Source: Hesseltinella vesiculosa
Taxonomy: Eukaryota > Mucoromycota > Mucoromycetes > Mucorales > Cunninghamellaceae
Direction: 5' to 3'
NCBI GenBank assembly: GCA_002104935.1
Contig: MCGT01000015.1
Span: 186,001-250,000 of the forward strand
DNA: 64,000 bases
Position 1 is the stretch's first letter. Each line of letters opens with the position of its first letter. The notes beneath the pieces were generated by a model. It was not told where the DNA came from. It worked only from the letters and a program-made list of their open reading frames with translations, and did no database searches. Of this stretch, positions 48,304 to 61,102 are shown in pieces. Position numbers and translations under genes: made by a program.

Positions 48304-49907
48304 ATGCCGCCTAAATTTTTTTTCCTCACCACGAAGCGTGACTTTCGTGACAGAAAAGGTCCAAGCTACAATGAGGAAGTCACTGAGCGGACGCCACTGA
48401 ATTCCCCTTCATCCTCTTCATCGTCCCACACGTTGCACTCCACGATCTACCCTTTTTTGGATAGCAAAGACCCCTATCAAAATGTCATGATGCCAGACGA
48501 TTTTTTTGCCATGGTGGATAAGGAGGTGTTCACTTCCGAGCTGGCTACTTTGGCACGACTTGGATGGCCTGTGTTGGTTACTTTTTTGCTTGGCATGGGC
48601 ATGAAATTAGTGGACGTTTGGTTTCTTGGCAAGCTAGGCCCGCAAGGTGAAAAAAAAAATAGGGAGGCCTGTCAAGAATGGAAATTCCGGGAAAATTGAA
48701 CTGCCTGAATTGATCCAATTTACTGCCTTTCTCATAGTCATGGCTGCAAGTAGTTTAGGGGGGTTATATATCATGGTGGGTGGTCTAGCCTTGGGCAACG
48801 GCTTGTTGACAGGTTAGAAAAAACCTCGTTTACGACAAGTCTATATCCTCTTCTTTTTCTCTTTATAGCCATTGACACGCTTGTGTCTCAAGCGTTCACG
48901 GGGGCCCGGCATCAAAGGACTCTGGGAATCATTCTGCAAAGAGCCATTCTTATCATTGGTTTACTTGGCATACCCGTGGGGATTCTTTGGTAGATTCAGA
49001 AAAAAAAAGGGGGGGGAGGCCCTGACCAAGTGACGAACTGTTTCATGTTTAGGGCCAATGCCAAGGAGATTTTAATTTGGATGGGTCAAGATGCCGAATT
49101 AGCAGACATGGCCTCAACCTATATAGCTCTGGGACTACCGGTGATGTACCCGATGTTTTTATCGACAGCCTTCCGGCGCTTTTTACAATCCGTGGATAAG
49201 ATGCAGGTGACGATGGTGATGATTGTGATTTTGTTCCCGCTGAACGCGGTGTCGGACTGGGTGTTTCTCTCGTGGATGGACCTCGGAGTTGTAGGTGCAG
49301 GGCTGCAGATGATGGTGTTTCATGGCATGTGGATCAGCATGTATCTGGTGTACATGTGCTTTTTTTATCCCGGAGTCACGGACCCACAGCAATCTGTTTG
49401 GCCGGGCTGGCAATGGGGCGAAGCCACGTCTCAGTGGAGCACGTTTCTTAAGCTGGGTGTGCCTGGGATGCTGAGTATATCGACAGATTGGGCTTTTGAA
49501 GTATGCGCTTTGGTGACAGGTGTGTTGGGAGAAATCAGCCTGGCTGCCCAATCCGTGGTGCTGTCGGTCAATTCCTTTTTGCTGATGATCCCTTTGTAAG
49601 CGGGGGCGCAAAAAAAAAAAAGGGCCGAGGCCGAGGCCAATTTTATTGATTCAATTCATTTCCCAGTGCGTTGGCAACCACTCTTTCGGTCCGATTAGGC
49701 CATCACCTTGGAGCCAATGAACCCAAAAAGGCCAAACAATGCGTGGCACTTGCAGTGGTCATTGGGTTTTGCTTGACGTCGTTGAATGCTATGGTTCTTT
49801 TTGGCTTTCGGCAGCCGATCGCCTTTCACTTTTCTACAGATGCACTGGTGATTGACGCTGTGACGGACCTCATGCATGTCGTGAGCCCGTGTCATTTTCT
49901 TATGGTG

Positions 49908-49943
<36 letters not shown>

Positions 49944-50271
49944 TTTTTTTTCTTTTTGGCTTGCTGATGAGATGCTGATGCTAATTTAGGGCATTGGTGT
50001 GATCCTGTCCTCGGTGCTGAATTCATTTGGCAAGCAGTACATTGTAGCCAGTGTGAACCTAGCAAGCTATTATTTGATTGGTCTACCGTTTGGAATCTGG
50101 TTGACGTTCCGTCATGGCTATGGGCTGTCGGGCGTATGGTGTGGAGTGGTGGTGGCTGGGCTGATCAAAGTGGTGGTGGAAGCCTGGATCCTGATGTTCA
50201 AGACAGATTGGCAAGTTGAATGCGAACGTGCGCTGCGACGTATTCATTTCCAGGAGCATCTGCCTCTTTGA
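48304..50271 (+). CDS. MATE family multidrug/toxin efflux transporter
   Basis: Twelve-helix cation-coupled exporter of organic compounds. Exons 48304-48646, 48738-48812, 48869-48989, 49053-49595, 49667-49904 and 49990-50271, in phase, give about 533 residues. A Ser-rich cytosolic N-terminus of about 75 residues is followed by the first MATE repeat. That repeat holds LARLGWPVLVTFLLGMGMKL and LGNGLLTAIDTLVSQAFTGA, the latter the family's GxxxxxDTLxSQAxGA motif. The second repeat shows LGVPGMLSISTDWAFEVCAL and ATTLSVRLGHHLGANEPKKA. Substrate cannot be inferred. The gene could begin slightly upstream: a CTCCAG precedes the ATG. AATAAA-like signals follow the stop. Confidence 0.92.
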
Positions 50272-50630
50272 TTTGGATAAAAAAATAATAAAACAACGTG
50301 CTTCATATCCAAGAACGGGTGCGATTGGCTGAATCTCATTTCCGCTTGGGCAAAATCCTTGGTGTCACTCTGGCAAAAGGCTTGGTGTCACCTTATCCAA
50401 CGAAATATGGCTTTTTTGTGTTCCAACTTTAAAAAAAAGTAATCGTTTTCTTTCTTTTCCTTTTTCTTTTTATTGTTCTTGCCCTATCCCTCTTTCACTC
50501 TTTTCACCCCAAGTCGTTCCTTTTTTTTTTTTTCTTTTCTTTTTCAGCTTTCCGCTCTTTTTTTTTTTCATTTCTTTTGCCACCCCCCACCCCATTTTTT
50601 CTTTTGTTTTGTTTTATATGAAGCTTTTAC
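50272..50630. other. MATE 3' end and mucin-gene promoter
   Basis: About 360 bp with dense T/C-rich tracts (50440-50580) leading to the next start codon. No gene is seen. Confidence 0.5.
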
Positions 50631-53187
50631 ATGACCCGAGGTAAATTGAACATAGCTTCGTTACTTGGATGTTATTGTTTGCTTGGGATGCTCCTTGTGG
50701 TCATGGCTGGTCCTGTTCAAGGGCGTGAGCAGGTAATAAGCTAATAGACAGCACCTCCTTTTTTTCTCTTTGTTACTGACACCCCCTTGATTCTCAAAAA
50801 TGATCAGGACATTGCTTATCTCCATCGACGAGAACCATGCAACAATCTCCTTGGCATTGGCTGTCCAACAACCACAACATCAGCCAATGCCGCCCATACC
50901 ACCTCCTCCATCAAGAAACATTCAACTGAAAAACCCCCCTCTCATACCACCTCTGAGTGCAACAATCTGTTGGGCATTGGCTGCCCAAAGAACACCGATT
51001 CCTCCCACGATTCCGCCACCCATCCGGGTCACAAACACTCGCCAACCACGCCTCCTCGTCAAACCACCTCACCCTCTCCAAAAAAGTCTCCCTCGTCCAA
51101 GTGCACCAACTTTTTGGGTATCGGCTGCCCTACCGCTTCCGTCACCAAGCATGCTAAATCAACGACATCTGCTTGCGACAACTTACTGGGCATCGGTTGC
51201 GATCCATCCACCACGACAGCCCATGCCAAGCCTACCCATCACTCTGCTTCGGCCTCCACCACCTCCAAATGCGACAACCTCTTGGGCATCGGCTGTTCAG
51301 ACACCACGACCACCAAAGCCCATCACCCTACGCCCGTTCCCACTTCCAAATGCACCAACTTCCTTGGCATTGGCTGTTCCAAAACCACAGCTACCACCAC
51401 TGCCACCGACGAGCCTTCGAAATCCGCCAAACCAACCTCTACCCCTTCGGCTTGCGACAATTTGCTTGGCATCGGCTGTCCCAAGACCACCACGCCTTCA
51501 GCCTCGGCAAAGACCACAACCACCAAGCACCATGCGTCGAACACGCCTTCCGCGTCTGCTACCACGACTTCGGCTTGCGACAATTTGCTGGGCATCGGCT
51601 GCCCCAAAACCACCACGCCTTCAGCTTCGGCCACGACCTCCAAGCATCATGCCCCCACATCTCCTTCAGCGTCTGCTTCCGCCACTTCTACCTGTGATAA
51701 CTTATTAGGCATTGGTTGTTCCAAAACAACCTCATCCGCTACCGATTCCGTCACCACGACCACCCATGCCTCCGCCCACACAAGCACGTCGGTCGCCGGC
51801 GCAACCACAACCACCTGTGATGGCTTGTTAGGTCTCGGCTGCTCCACCACAACCCCTACAGCCTCAGCCAGCGCCTCTGCTTCTGGCTCCAAGACGACCC
51901 CAACCACAACGTGTGATAACCTGCTAGGCTGCTCAAGCGCGTCTGCATCGTCGACCTCGTCCACGGCGTCCGGCTCTTCCGGCGCATCGTCTACCACGCC
52001 TACCAAAGGACCCACCACTTCGGCTCTGTCATCCACCACAAAACCTCCTACGACGACCGACACGCCAACCCCAAGCGAAGCTCCTACGACAACGACCACC
52101 ACCACCACTGTCCAAAACACCCCACCTGCTGTGCATACCAGTACGACTTACCAATACACTTCGTACACTTGGTTAAAGACGTCCTTCAGCATTCCCACCA
52201 GCATTCCTACCACCACCAACACTGCCTCAGCCTCAGCCACGCCCTCCAACTTGCCAGCTGCCATCATCCCCAACGATAACGTGAATATTCCAGGTTAGTC
52301 TCCTTTTTTTTTCCCTGCCCGCTTTGCTAACAAACGCCCCCCCCCCTCTTTTTTTTTCCATAGATGATTTCTCGTCAGTGACGATCAAATTCAACTATAT
52401 CTCATACAGCGAAATGGTCAGCAACTCGATCCTGACGGCGGAGTTGGTGCAGTCCATCCCAGTGCTTTTCAGCAATGCCATGTCTTGTTCCGTGAACCAG
52501 ATCATTGTCCTGTCCATTGTGCCTTTCCAGCCTTCCACCAACAGCAAGCGTGATGCCGGAGCCTCTGTGCCTGGTGTTGTGTTGAACATGGCTTTGCCTA
52601 GCAACCAAACTCAAACCTTGCAAAATGTCATCAGCAATGGTGCCAGTGAGTTGTACGCCTCCAGCAACGGTCAACTCCCTACTTTGATCGACAGCTCTTA
52701 CCCTCTGAACACACATGGTAACGCATACGACAACAAAACAAAAGAAATGAACTCAACTCCTTTTTTTTTTTTAATCATCGCTGCAGTCGTCAGTTCGTCC
52801 AGTCCGTCCTTGCAAGACCCTAATGGCAATGGCTCTGATTCAAGCTCATCGTCACCTTCCGGTGGCGGTGGCCTGTCCCGAGGCGGCATTATTGGTATTT
52901 GCGTCGGTGTGGCGGTTGTTGTCTATGGCGCTGCAACTGTCGTTGCTGTGCGAGTGTATCGCAATCGCAAGGCTCGTCAAGAAGAAGAGGCCATTGCCAC
53001 CCATGAAGTGTTTACGCAAAGCATCTCAGCACCCATCATGCAAGATAACTCGGTTGGTTTCATGTATCCCTCGTCTCAGCAAGCCTCCAGTTCCTATGAG
53101 CATTCGCACTATCGACACGACCTTCCTCCTCCACTGCAGTTGCTGCCTGACAAGCATTCACCTCAAAGTCCTCATTATCAATGGTGA
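50631..53187 (+). CDS. Signalling-mucin-like type I membrane protein (Msb2/Hkr1-like) with Cys-pair repeats
   Basis: Exons 50631-50732, 50808-52293, 52364-52717 and 52787-53187, in phase, give about 780 residues. The first exon encodes a signal peptide (hydrophobic core CYCLLGMLLVVMAGPVQG). The long second exon is Ser/Thr/Pro-rich, heavily O-glycosylatable, and holds eleven copies of C-[ND/T]-N-[LF]-L-G-I-G-C or variants. A folded domain follows (VTIKFNYISYSEMVSNSILT, then AELVQSIPVLFSNAM) that resembles the juxtamembrane domain of Msb2/Hkr1 mucins. Then comes a Ser-rich stalk, one membrane helix (GIIGICVGVAVVVYGAATVV) and a cytosolic tail of about 85 residues starting VRVYRNRKARQEEE. Msb2 senses the cell wall and signals through Cdc42 and MAPK; that role here is an inference. 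Confidence 0.75.
50835..51940 (+). repeat. Eleven-copy Cys-pair minisatellite-like coding repeat
   Basis: Inside the mucin-like gene, an about 27-nt module (CNNLLGIGC and variants CTNFLGIGC, CDNLLGIGC, CDGLLGLGC, then a shortened CDNLLGC) recurs eleven times. Ser/Thr/Ala/Lys/His spacers of 13-40 residues separate the copies. Copies 7 and 8 share a longer flank (PKTTTPSASA). Within a module, codons vary at third positions, so the protein motif is being conserved. Confidence 0.85.
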
Positions 53188-54413
53188 ACGTCATTGGCGC
53201 AGCTTCTTTATTTTTTCTTTATTTCTTACTACTCTCCCTTTGTTGTATTATTGTATTTTATTATTTTTTTTAATACATTCCTTTTCGATTTGCACTTTTT
53301 TCGTTCTTGGACTTTTGGGGTTGGTTCTGGACCTCCAGGTGTAATGTATGACAACATTTTTTTTCAAACTCCAATTGGCATAAGGTTTTTGAATCTCTAG
53401 CCATTGCTTCTGATCTGGTCCTTTTTTTAGCACGAAGCTGGTGTGCCTGAAAATTTCCCTTTTCCGTCGAATGTTGCCTTGATGAGACAGGAAAGGGTGA
53501 GGCTATCTTTTTTTTTTTTTTTCAGATGGACCAACAAACAAAGAGTTTCTATTTTTTGAATGGGGGTTCGATCGTTTATTAATTTTTCATTTTACAAATG
53601 AAAAAAGAACAAAAAAGAACACGCTGTACTTTTTTTGAAAAATCAATCTTGCCGCCCACACCTTTGGCCTGCGTCCTTTTTCATCTTTCCCTTTTTTTTG
53701 TGAACCTGGTAACTGATCAGCACCCGTTTTTTTCCTTGCACCCTTGAGAGAAAAACACATGCGTGGTACAATTTGGGGTCCTTTTTTTCGTTGCTCAATG
53801 GTGGTCCCTTCATGTACACGTGCAACCAGTGCCTTTTTGCCTTTCTTCCCATCTCGCCCGTTTTTTCCCTGTTGTACAATCCTCCCATTTTTTTTCTCAG
53901 TTTAGGCTCTGTGTCACAGCGTTTCAAGTGAAAGGAAATCGATTATCTCACTTTTGGTTCTTGTTGAGAACAGGCCATGGTGGAGAAGACTCGCGCAGGA
54001 AATAAAAAATTGAGCTTTCCAACCAATTTGGCGATGGCTGCGGCCTCTGATTCAAGGCTAGCCTGGACTGAGCTCTCCTTTCCACCTTGACTCTGTGCTT
54101 TGCCAAGAGCTTATCCCAAATGATTGACAAGGGAGGTGCGGTGCAAGAGAAAAGAAAGAAAAAAAGGGCGCTCTGGGAAAATGACTCTGTCCGTAAAAAA
54201 ATGAGCTCACGTCGGCGATTGAAACAGCCAGGGTACGACCGAACAGTGAGAGCCATGCCGATGGCATGGATGGCAAGGAAAGGACAGGAGGTTTTTTTTT
54301 TTTTATTTTATTTTATATTGTTGCTCGAGGACATTGGTTACGGAGAAGAGAAGGCTGTGTAAATAGTTTACTGAAAAAGATACCCATGATCAAGGTGATA
54401 TAAAAAAAAAACG
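53188..54413. other. Convergent spacer between the mucin-like gene and SPE2
   Basis: About 1.2 kb between convergent 3' ends, AT-rich with many T- and A-runs. Open frames of up to about 100 codons exist on both strands but are built from homopolymers and show no family. No gene is supported. Confidence 0.5.
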
Positions 54414-55823
54414 TTAATGGCGACGAGCATAATGGCCAAAGACGAGATCGTAACCATCAAATTCAAGCAAGATCTTGTTCTTGCGCTTAAAGCCGGCAAG
54501 CTGGCCAAGGGTGTTGTGGACAGCCAGAGCATGGTGCTGAGGCGACTCGTCCGAGGCGACAGCTCCTTTGGAGGCAAAGTAAGTGACGGTGAATTCCGAT
54601 GGCTGGAAGATGCCGGTGACCTGTTCGATCAGCTGGCCGAGCGAATGCGGGTCATAATTGTCGGAGGTGATAGGGATAGTGGATTCAAACGAGGCATAGG
54701 AACATTCAGGCTCGGGTGTGACATGAATTGTGTAGTAACCATCGTCCAGAATGGCATTGGCCGAGTAGCCGCAGGGTTCAAACAGATAGGAGTTAACCTT
54801 GGCGTCGGGGTGGACTTTGTCCAAGCCGGTGTCCCGGTCGACACGTTGACCTCCAATCGTGCCGGCGGGTTCGTTGTCTTGCTGGTAAAAGGCAGTCATG
54901 GCCTTGGGGTCCAAGCCGGTCATGATGATTTCCAAGGTCTGGTCGCGAGGACGATAGTCGGCAGCGGTGGAAGACAAGTGGTGGGGTGAGAAATAATGAC
55001 GTTCTTCCGGCGATCCAAGCGTCCACGTGGTGTCGGTTGACATGGTCTTGTCCAGGAGCGCCTGGCGAATGGCACCAGAGATGGTGGTGGGGTAGGTGGC
55101 AGTCAGGTACAAATGCCATTCTTGGGAATTTGTGTCACCAATCACATAGGCCGCGCCTTGGTCTTGCAATAAAAAAAAAAGAGGGGTGTGAATGGTCTGG
55201 AAGCCAGAAAAAACGAGTCACCTACCAGGAAAGAAGTCATTCAAGAAATCTACTTCAGCTTGCCAGCTCTTGTGAAGATTGGGCTGTTTCTCGGGAAACA
55301 TAAAAGCTTTGCGGGAGTAAAAGAGGCGATAGACATGATGGAAGTTGCAGAAGCGGCTGGCAAATTCCAAGATAGTAGGCAAAGCATACAAAAGGGAGGT
55401 TGTTCCGCATGTCTTCAAGATGATTTTGTGGGGATACACAAACATGGAGGATTCACTATGGGAACAGGGTAAGCTGGGTTGCACATATAAAAAAAAAAAA
55501 AAAAGTCCGTTGACTTGCCTGAGCAGGTAAGCGTCCAAATGTTGATTATGGATAATATCCACAACTGTACAGCGTACTTGGGCCAGCATGGTATCCCAGA
55601 CAGATTTGTGAATGGCACGAAGGTTTTGTTCTTGAAAGGCTGTGGGAGTAGGAGGTGCCGAGTCATCGGACAGGTCGGAGGAGGATGAATAGAGTTGCTG
55701 GTGGCGGAAGGACGTTGGTTCAGGAGCAAACCAAATTTCCAAGAGTTTTTCAGGGCCTTCAAAGCAGCCATGTTCGGCGCTGTAATTGGTGCCCGAAGGC
55801 GGAGGAGCAGAGGGTTCAAACAT
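54414..55823 (-). CDS. SPE2: S-adenosylmethionine decarboxylase proenzyme
   Basis: Makes decarboxylated AdoMet for spermidine synthesis. Minus-strand exons 55823-55519, 55455-55226 and 55162-54414, in phase, give 427 residues. The proenzyme cleaves itself at Glu-Ser in LLSESSMFVYPHKIILKTCG (E103/S104), the Ser becoming the pyruvoyl group. Intron 1 begins GC (CTCAG|GCAAGT), and the exact LLSES reading needs this junction. The N-terminal GCFEGPEKLLEIWF and the C-terminal IPITSDNYDPHSL and YDLVFGHYARRH are family marks. The Cys in EPCGYSANAILDDGYYTIHV is the catalytic acid residue. The long 5' region upstream may carry a 5'-UTR intron (acceptor-like CTTCCAG about 40 nt before the ATG). Confidence 0.96.
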
Positions 55824-56594
55824 CACGAAAGCTTTGTCAAAAGAGAAGAGAAATAAACAAACGGGTAGCTGGAAGCAAATGGGAAAGAAATCAGATATAA
55901 ATATAAAAGGTGGAAACCGGCGTCTAAGAGTCAGTTACGAAAATAATGCTAATAGAAAGGGGGCAAGACAGGTAAAAAAATAAGAAAAACTTGAAAAATA
56001 AAAAAGAGATGAGGGGGGTGAAGGGCTGTCAGGACCAGAAGTTGGAGAAGTGCAATCGGAAGGGTAAGCTAATCAAATATCGAACAAGGTTGTTTCTAAA
56101 TGTATCAAAGCGCATACGACGTTAAAAAAAAAGTGGGATAATAAAAAGAAGTGTGTTTTTCTTTGGTTGTAAAGAAAAATACAAAAATAAGTGGGGTGTG
56201 GGGGCTAGAGGCTAAATATGACGAGACAAACGTTGAACCATTCGTTGAATACAACCAACTGGGTACAAGCTAAAGGGAAAAGAAGAGTCAAAAAAGAAAA
56301 AGAGGGCAAAAAAAAAAAAAAAAAAAGCCTTTTTTTTTTCTTAGTTGGATTCGGCGATCGTGGCTTTTTTTCTTACGGATCATCCAAGGGCGCGTTGTGA
56401 CACATGCGCTAAATGTTGGAAATAGGTTTTTTTTTTTATTTCTTGACAAGAGTATGCATAAAACTTTAAAAAAGATAAAAAGACGTTTCAAGTCAGAGGA
56501 GGTAAAAGACGACCGTTCATAGTGATATGTGTGTAGGAGGCAAATTCAACAAAAAAAAAAGTGGGTGGCGAAAGAACAGGGTAAGCGATTGTTT
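55824..56594. other. Spacer between SPE2 and XPO1
   Basis: About 770 bp upstream of SPE2 and downstream of XPO1 (both on the minus strand). AT-rich, with a long A-run and T-run at 56306-56340. No gene is seen. The SPE2 leader and promoter must lie here. Confidence 0.5.
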
Positions 56595-59500
56595 CTAGAT
56601 ATTTTCATCTTCATCCATATCAGAAGGCTTGACCATACCAGGGATACTGAGGGCCTTTTCGCGTTCTGCTTTCCGTTTTTGCTCCATCTCAGCTTCCTTT
56701 TCTTCCAGGTACAAGTCGGCGTTTTCGCCGGCAAATTCCTTCAGCTGGATCAGGAAATCACGCACTTCCAATTTGAATTTTGCTGGTACGTTGTTGTATT
56801 CAAACATAGCCATGACAAATACCTTGATTTGGCCACTAGCAAAAAAAAGGGGGGGGTGAGTTGTGTTTCAGGTCGAAGCAAGAAGGCGGGGTTGATTACC
56901 TTTGTAAATGGGGGAATGCGTTTTGTAATAAATGGGTTACATATCCTTCGAGGAAACGTTGGTTGGTGATGGTAGGGTCGCTGACTTGGGAAGGATCCAA
57001 GGGCACTTGGATGCGGTTGGTGGTGACAAGGTTGAAGAGAAGAGCAAGATCTTCGGTCTGACCCTTGAAGCCGCTCTTGTGGTCGCGATCGGTCAACACA
57101 AAGAAGATGTCTTGCAGGATGCTGAGGAAGTAGGATTGATAGAACCCGCCGGAAACACTAGCGTCGGTTTGGCTGATGTTTTGAATCAACTCATAACAGA
57201 TCTGCAGGCCAACATCGGCAATGTCACGCATGGTATGTTTGAAACCCCACACAATACTGTCCACCACCAACTTGAATTGGGCTGGCGCCAATTCCAGTAG
57301 AGCTACGGACGAGAGAAAATAGGTGAGAGACCATGGGATGGTTTCTTTGTCATTCTTACCAGCGAAGCATTGTTGATTGATGGCACGGATCATATTGTAG
57401 AAACCAGTACGATGTTCAGGGAATTCAGAGAAGTCTTTGGTGATCATGCCCAAGGTGGTTTCAAAGGTGGCTTCCAGCACTAATGGGATACGAGGAGTCA
57501 TCAGATTCTAAAAAAAAAAAAAGAGAGAAACATGTCAGCTGGGTCCTACCTCTGATGCTCCACTTTTATGTTGTCAGCTTACGCCCAATTTATCCACCAT
57601 GGTGGCCAACACACCGAGAACGTCAGGGTTTTTGGCAAGATCCACGCCTCTTTGGTAATCAGTGAGAACAACCTCGAAAAAGGGACCAACCATGCTGTTG
57701 TAAACCATGGTGGCATCCTTGGCACAGGACACATAGGTGTCAATGAGCCGGAGGATTTCCTTCTTGATGGCTTGAAGGCCACGGACTTTGGGTGTCTTGG
57801 TGGCAATCGGACCGTCCCGCACGATCAGTTGGTTGACCAACGTGCCTGTTGCTTGGTAAAGAGAAAGCATGTCTGCATAGATCTTGGAAATTTGGATCAC
57901 AAAAGGTGCGCCAATGGAGCTACAGCAGGCAACGTTGGTTTTCAGCACATTGATCAGGATCTTGACTTGGTTGGCATCATTCAGCATGTCAACATTTTGC
58001 TTCAGTTGTGACACAATTCCGTCCCACTAAAAAAAAAAAAAAAAAGAGGTAGGTCTACGGGTTACTCTCGCCTACCTCCATCACTTACAGCCATGTTGGG
58101 GATTTCCATCAGTCGAATAATCAATCGATCTTGTGCAGGTTGCTTGACTTGAGATGCAATCATGTAGCCAACGGCTTGGTAAAAGGTATGGATCTGGTGG
58201 AAAAAAAAATGAGTGCCTGGTGAAGCGTGGTGTGACAGTCATTACTTGTTGAGGTACAACGAGATCGCACGTCTCCCGTTCGATCTTGTCCAAGATTTCA
58301 TCAATAAAGGGCTGGCGTTCGCCGGTTTGCAGGTCGACAAAGTACCGAGCACACTTTTGGGCAATCTTGATAAAGGTATCGCAGGCCATGTCTTGGACCC
58401 CTTCATGGGATTCGTGCATGAATTCAAAGAGTTTGGTGACCACGGTCTTGAGGAACTTCCAGTGGGCCTTGAGGAACCTAGGATATTGACCGACAGTGTA
58501 CATGATGTTGGAGGCAACCACAGCCTTGTTGTCCTTGCCGCGCTTCATTTCACACAACGACAACAGCTCCTTGATCACCGTCACCAAGAATCGCTTTTCT
58601 TGGTCTTCGCTCATCGCACCTGAGATGGACCCAATGGCCCAGCACAGCTTGTTCAGATTTTGCCAAGACCATTCGGTGCCGTCCATCTAGTATCCGTCCC
58701 AAAAAAAAAAGTTGACATCAGTGCATTCTAAAAATCCCGGGTCCTTACCTGTCGTGCAAGCTTGTTGCCCATGATGTCCTCAGTGTCCATCACGTCCAAG
58801 TGAGTCAAATACACCAGCACTTCACGCATACTCTTGTACAGGACGATCGTGTCGCTTTCCTTGAGAGATTCGCGCACAATTTCCCCTTCATCGTTTTCCA
58901 CCACAAGAACCTATAAAAAAATAGCCAGCAATAAGTACGTGTCCTTCCTTCCAGCGACCGTTCTTTTAAATGCCTTACTTCTTCAGGCTTGACCATGCGT
59001 TCAATCATCACCACTCGCAAGTTAGACAGCACTTCGCCATAGATGATCTTGCGGGGGCGGTAGCTTTGGCCACCGGCAATAGACAGGTCCAATAAAGGCA
59101 CATCCATGTGAGGCATTTGTCTCGCTTCTTCAAACAAGCCTTGCACCTAGGGTGTCGCAAGACAAACAAAAAAAAGTAGACGATAAGGGTCTCATCCCAA
59201 AGCGCCCTTCCTCTAGGCTTACCAAAATACCCCAATATTCCAAGCAGATCTTGAACACTTCACGATCATCGACTCGGGAGATCTTGATGAGGTAATAGTG
59301 GGCATTCATCAGTACGTTTTGAGAATCTGGTGATTGTTCGACAACGTTCAGGTGTGAGGATAAGAAGCCGGTCAAGAACAAAGCGAGGTTTTGAATAAAT
59401 TCTTGATCGTCGTCACTGCTGTTCTCGTACACAGAAGCAATATCTGGAGGAAAAAAAAAAAATAACTCAGCTATAGCAGTAGATGTTTGTCGTGGCCAGG

Positions 59501-60511
59501 TTTACCAGTTTGGGGAGGGATCATGGTGTTGACGGATTGCATGACACCGGTGAACAACTGAGCCAGCTTGGCCGAATAGTTGACATTGTTGTCGATTTTG
59601 AGACCACCAATTTCAGTCAAACATTTCAAGGTGATGTTGCGGAATTGAGGCATTTCAAAGAACTAGAGAAACACCAAGTGATCAGTAAAAAAAAAAATAG
59701 GGAGGCCGGTTTGCGTTACTCGTGTTCGCAGCACATCGGTCAAATCCATTTCAAAGATGTAGCCCAGAGGGATCCAATTCAAGAATCGCAAGAGGGTTTC
59801 AAGGGTGACCTTGATTAAGCTGGGTTTGTTGGCCCCATCCAAGACTTCCTTGCAGAGCTGGTAGATTTCCGAGAACTCGCCACACATTTGGTTTCGAAGG
59901 TTGGATGTCTTGAGCTGGGTCATTTGTTCAGCTGAATAATCGAAGATTTCCTCGCTATTAAAAAAAAAAAAGGTTCAAAAAACTTGCCAAGCCAAAATGT
60001 TGCCAGGTGCTCCTGACCCATGCACTCTATTACCTGAGCAGCTTGAGGATGGCCATGTTGTTTTCACAAATGGTGACGTTTGCTTTGCTGGAAGAAACAA
60101 TTTCAGGAATGAACGTGGGCCAGTTTCGGGGCCATTCTTGTTTGAGGATCTAAGAGAGAGAAAGCAAGCGTGAGCAGCTGCTGGCCTGGCCATTTCATTT
60201 CTTGTCTTGCCTGCACCAACACCATGTTCAGTTTATTGATATAGCCACGCTCTTTGCTCATGGTGGCTTCATCCGAAGTCACCTTGATGATCACATTGAC
60301 GATAAAATTGCGAATGGCTAATGAATTCAAGAAATTAAAATGAATAAAAAAGTGAGCATGGTTGGCATCCTAGAGAAAACTGTCATGGATTCTTACCATT
60401 GCGGCTGTCAGGCACCAATGTATTCCATCGAGTTTGAATAAACTTTTCCAAGATTTGCAGAGCAATAAACTAATGTGGGAAAATGATAATGTATCATGCA
60501 TTTGCAGTGGC

Positions 60512-60545
<34 letters not shown>

Positions 60546-60870
60546 TTTGTTTGCGGCATTTGAGATCGTTCCAGAATACCATCCACTTTCGTCCAAGCTT
60601 CTTCGTTCTCTTGGAATTGTGTCAATACTCGTTGAGCCACTTGTTGCTGTTACGGTTGTCGATGTTATAATATAAGAAATCAGGTGAGACAGAAGCATAA
60701 AAGTTTTTCTTCATGTTGTTTTGATTGATTTCAATCAGGCTTTTTTAATTGTCATGTTCTTATTTTGCCTCACTTACGTCATTGCCAGAACCAGTGTAAA
60801 GGGTTTGGACAACCTGATCCAAGACAGTAACATCCAACTCTTTACTAAAATCGAGGATACTTTCTGCCAT
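56595..60870 (-). CDS. XPO1: Exportin-1 / Crm1 nuclear export receptor
   Basis: Karyopherin that carries leucine-rich NES proteins out of the nucleus with RanGTP. Sixteen exons: 60870-60778, 60646-60545, 60469-60397, 60317-60211, 60149-60034, 59954-59720, 59662-59506, 59443-59223, 59146-58979, 58910-58749, 58686-58246, 58193-58089, 58026-57583, 57507-57360, 57302-56900 and 56835-56595. They keep phase and give 1,071 residues. Signatures: [49 protein letters not shown] and [20 protein letters not shown]. The NES groove has [16 protein letters not shown] with the Cys (residue about 493) that leptomycin B modifies; yeast has Thr there. Intron 4 begins GC (CAG|GCAAGA). The C-terminus is acidic, ending [11 protein letters not shown]. 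Confidence 0.97.
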
Positions 60871-61069
60871 GATTATAAAAAACACAAAGATAAAAGAAAA
60901 AAAAAAAAAAAGACGTTGAGGGGACAAACGCGTGCCTATTATGAAGAAATTTCTCACTCCACCCCAGCTGGCTTTTCGTCTTGATTGGTCCACTTTCCCA
61001 CCCAATTTCAGGTATGACAAATCCACCTGTGTCTTCCATCTCTCATCATTGATTCTGTTCTGGGACGGC

Positions 61070-61102
<33 letters not shown>

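Noticed and set aside
50800..51708. A 302-codon Pro-rich frame overlapping the mucin repeats
   Set aside because: It is the shifted reading of a repetitive ACC/CCA-rich coding sequence. The true frame is fixed by the signal peptide exon and the membrane domain.
53763..54362. Several 80-100 codon frames between the mucin-like gene and SPE2
   Set aside because: They are low-complexity, homopolymer-built and overlap each other on both strands, with no splice or family support.
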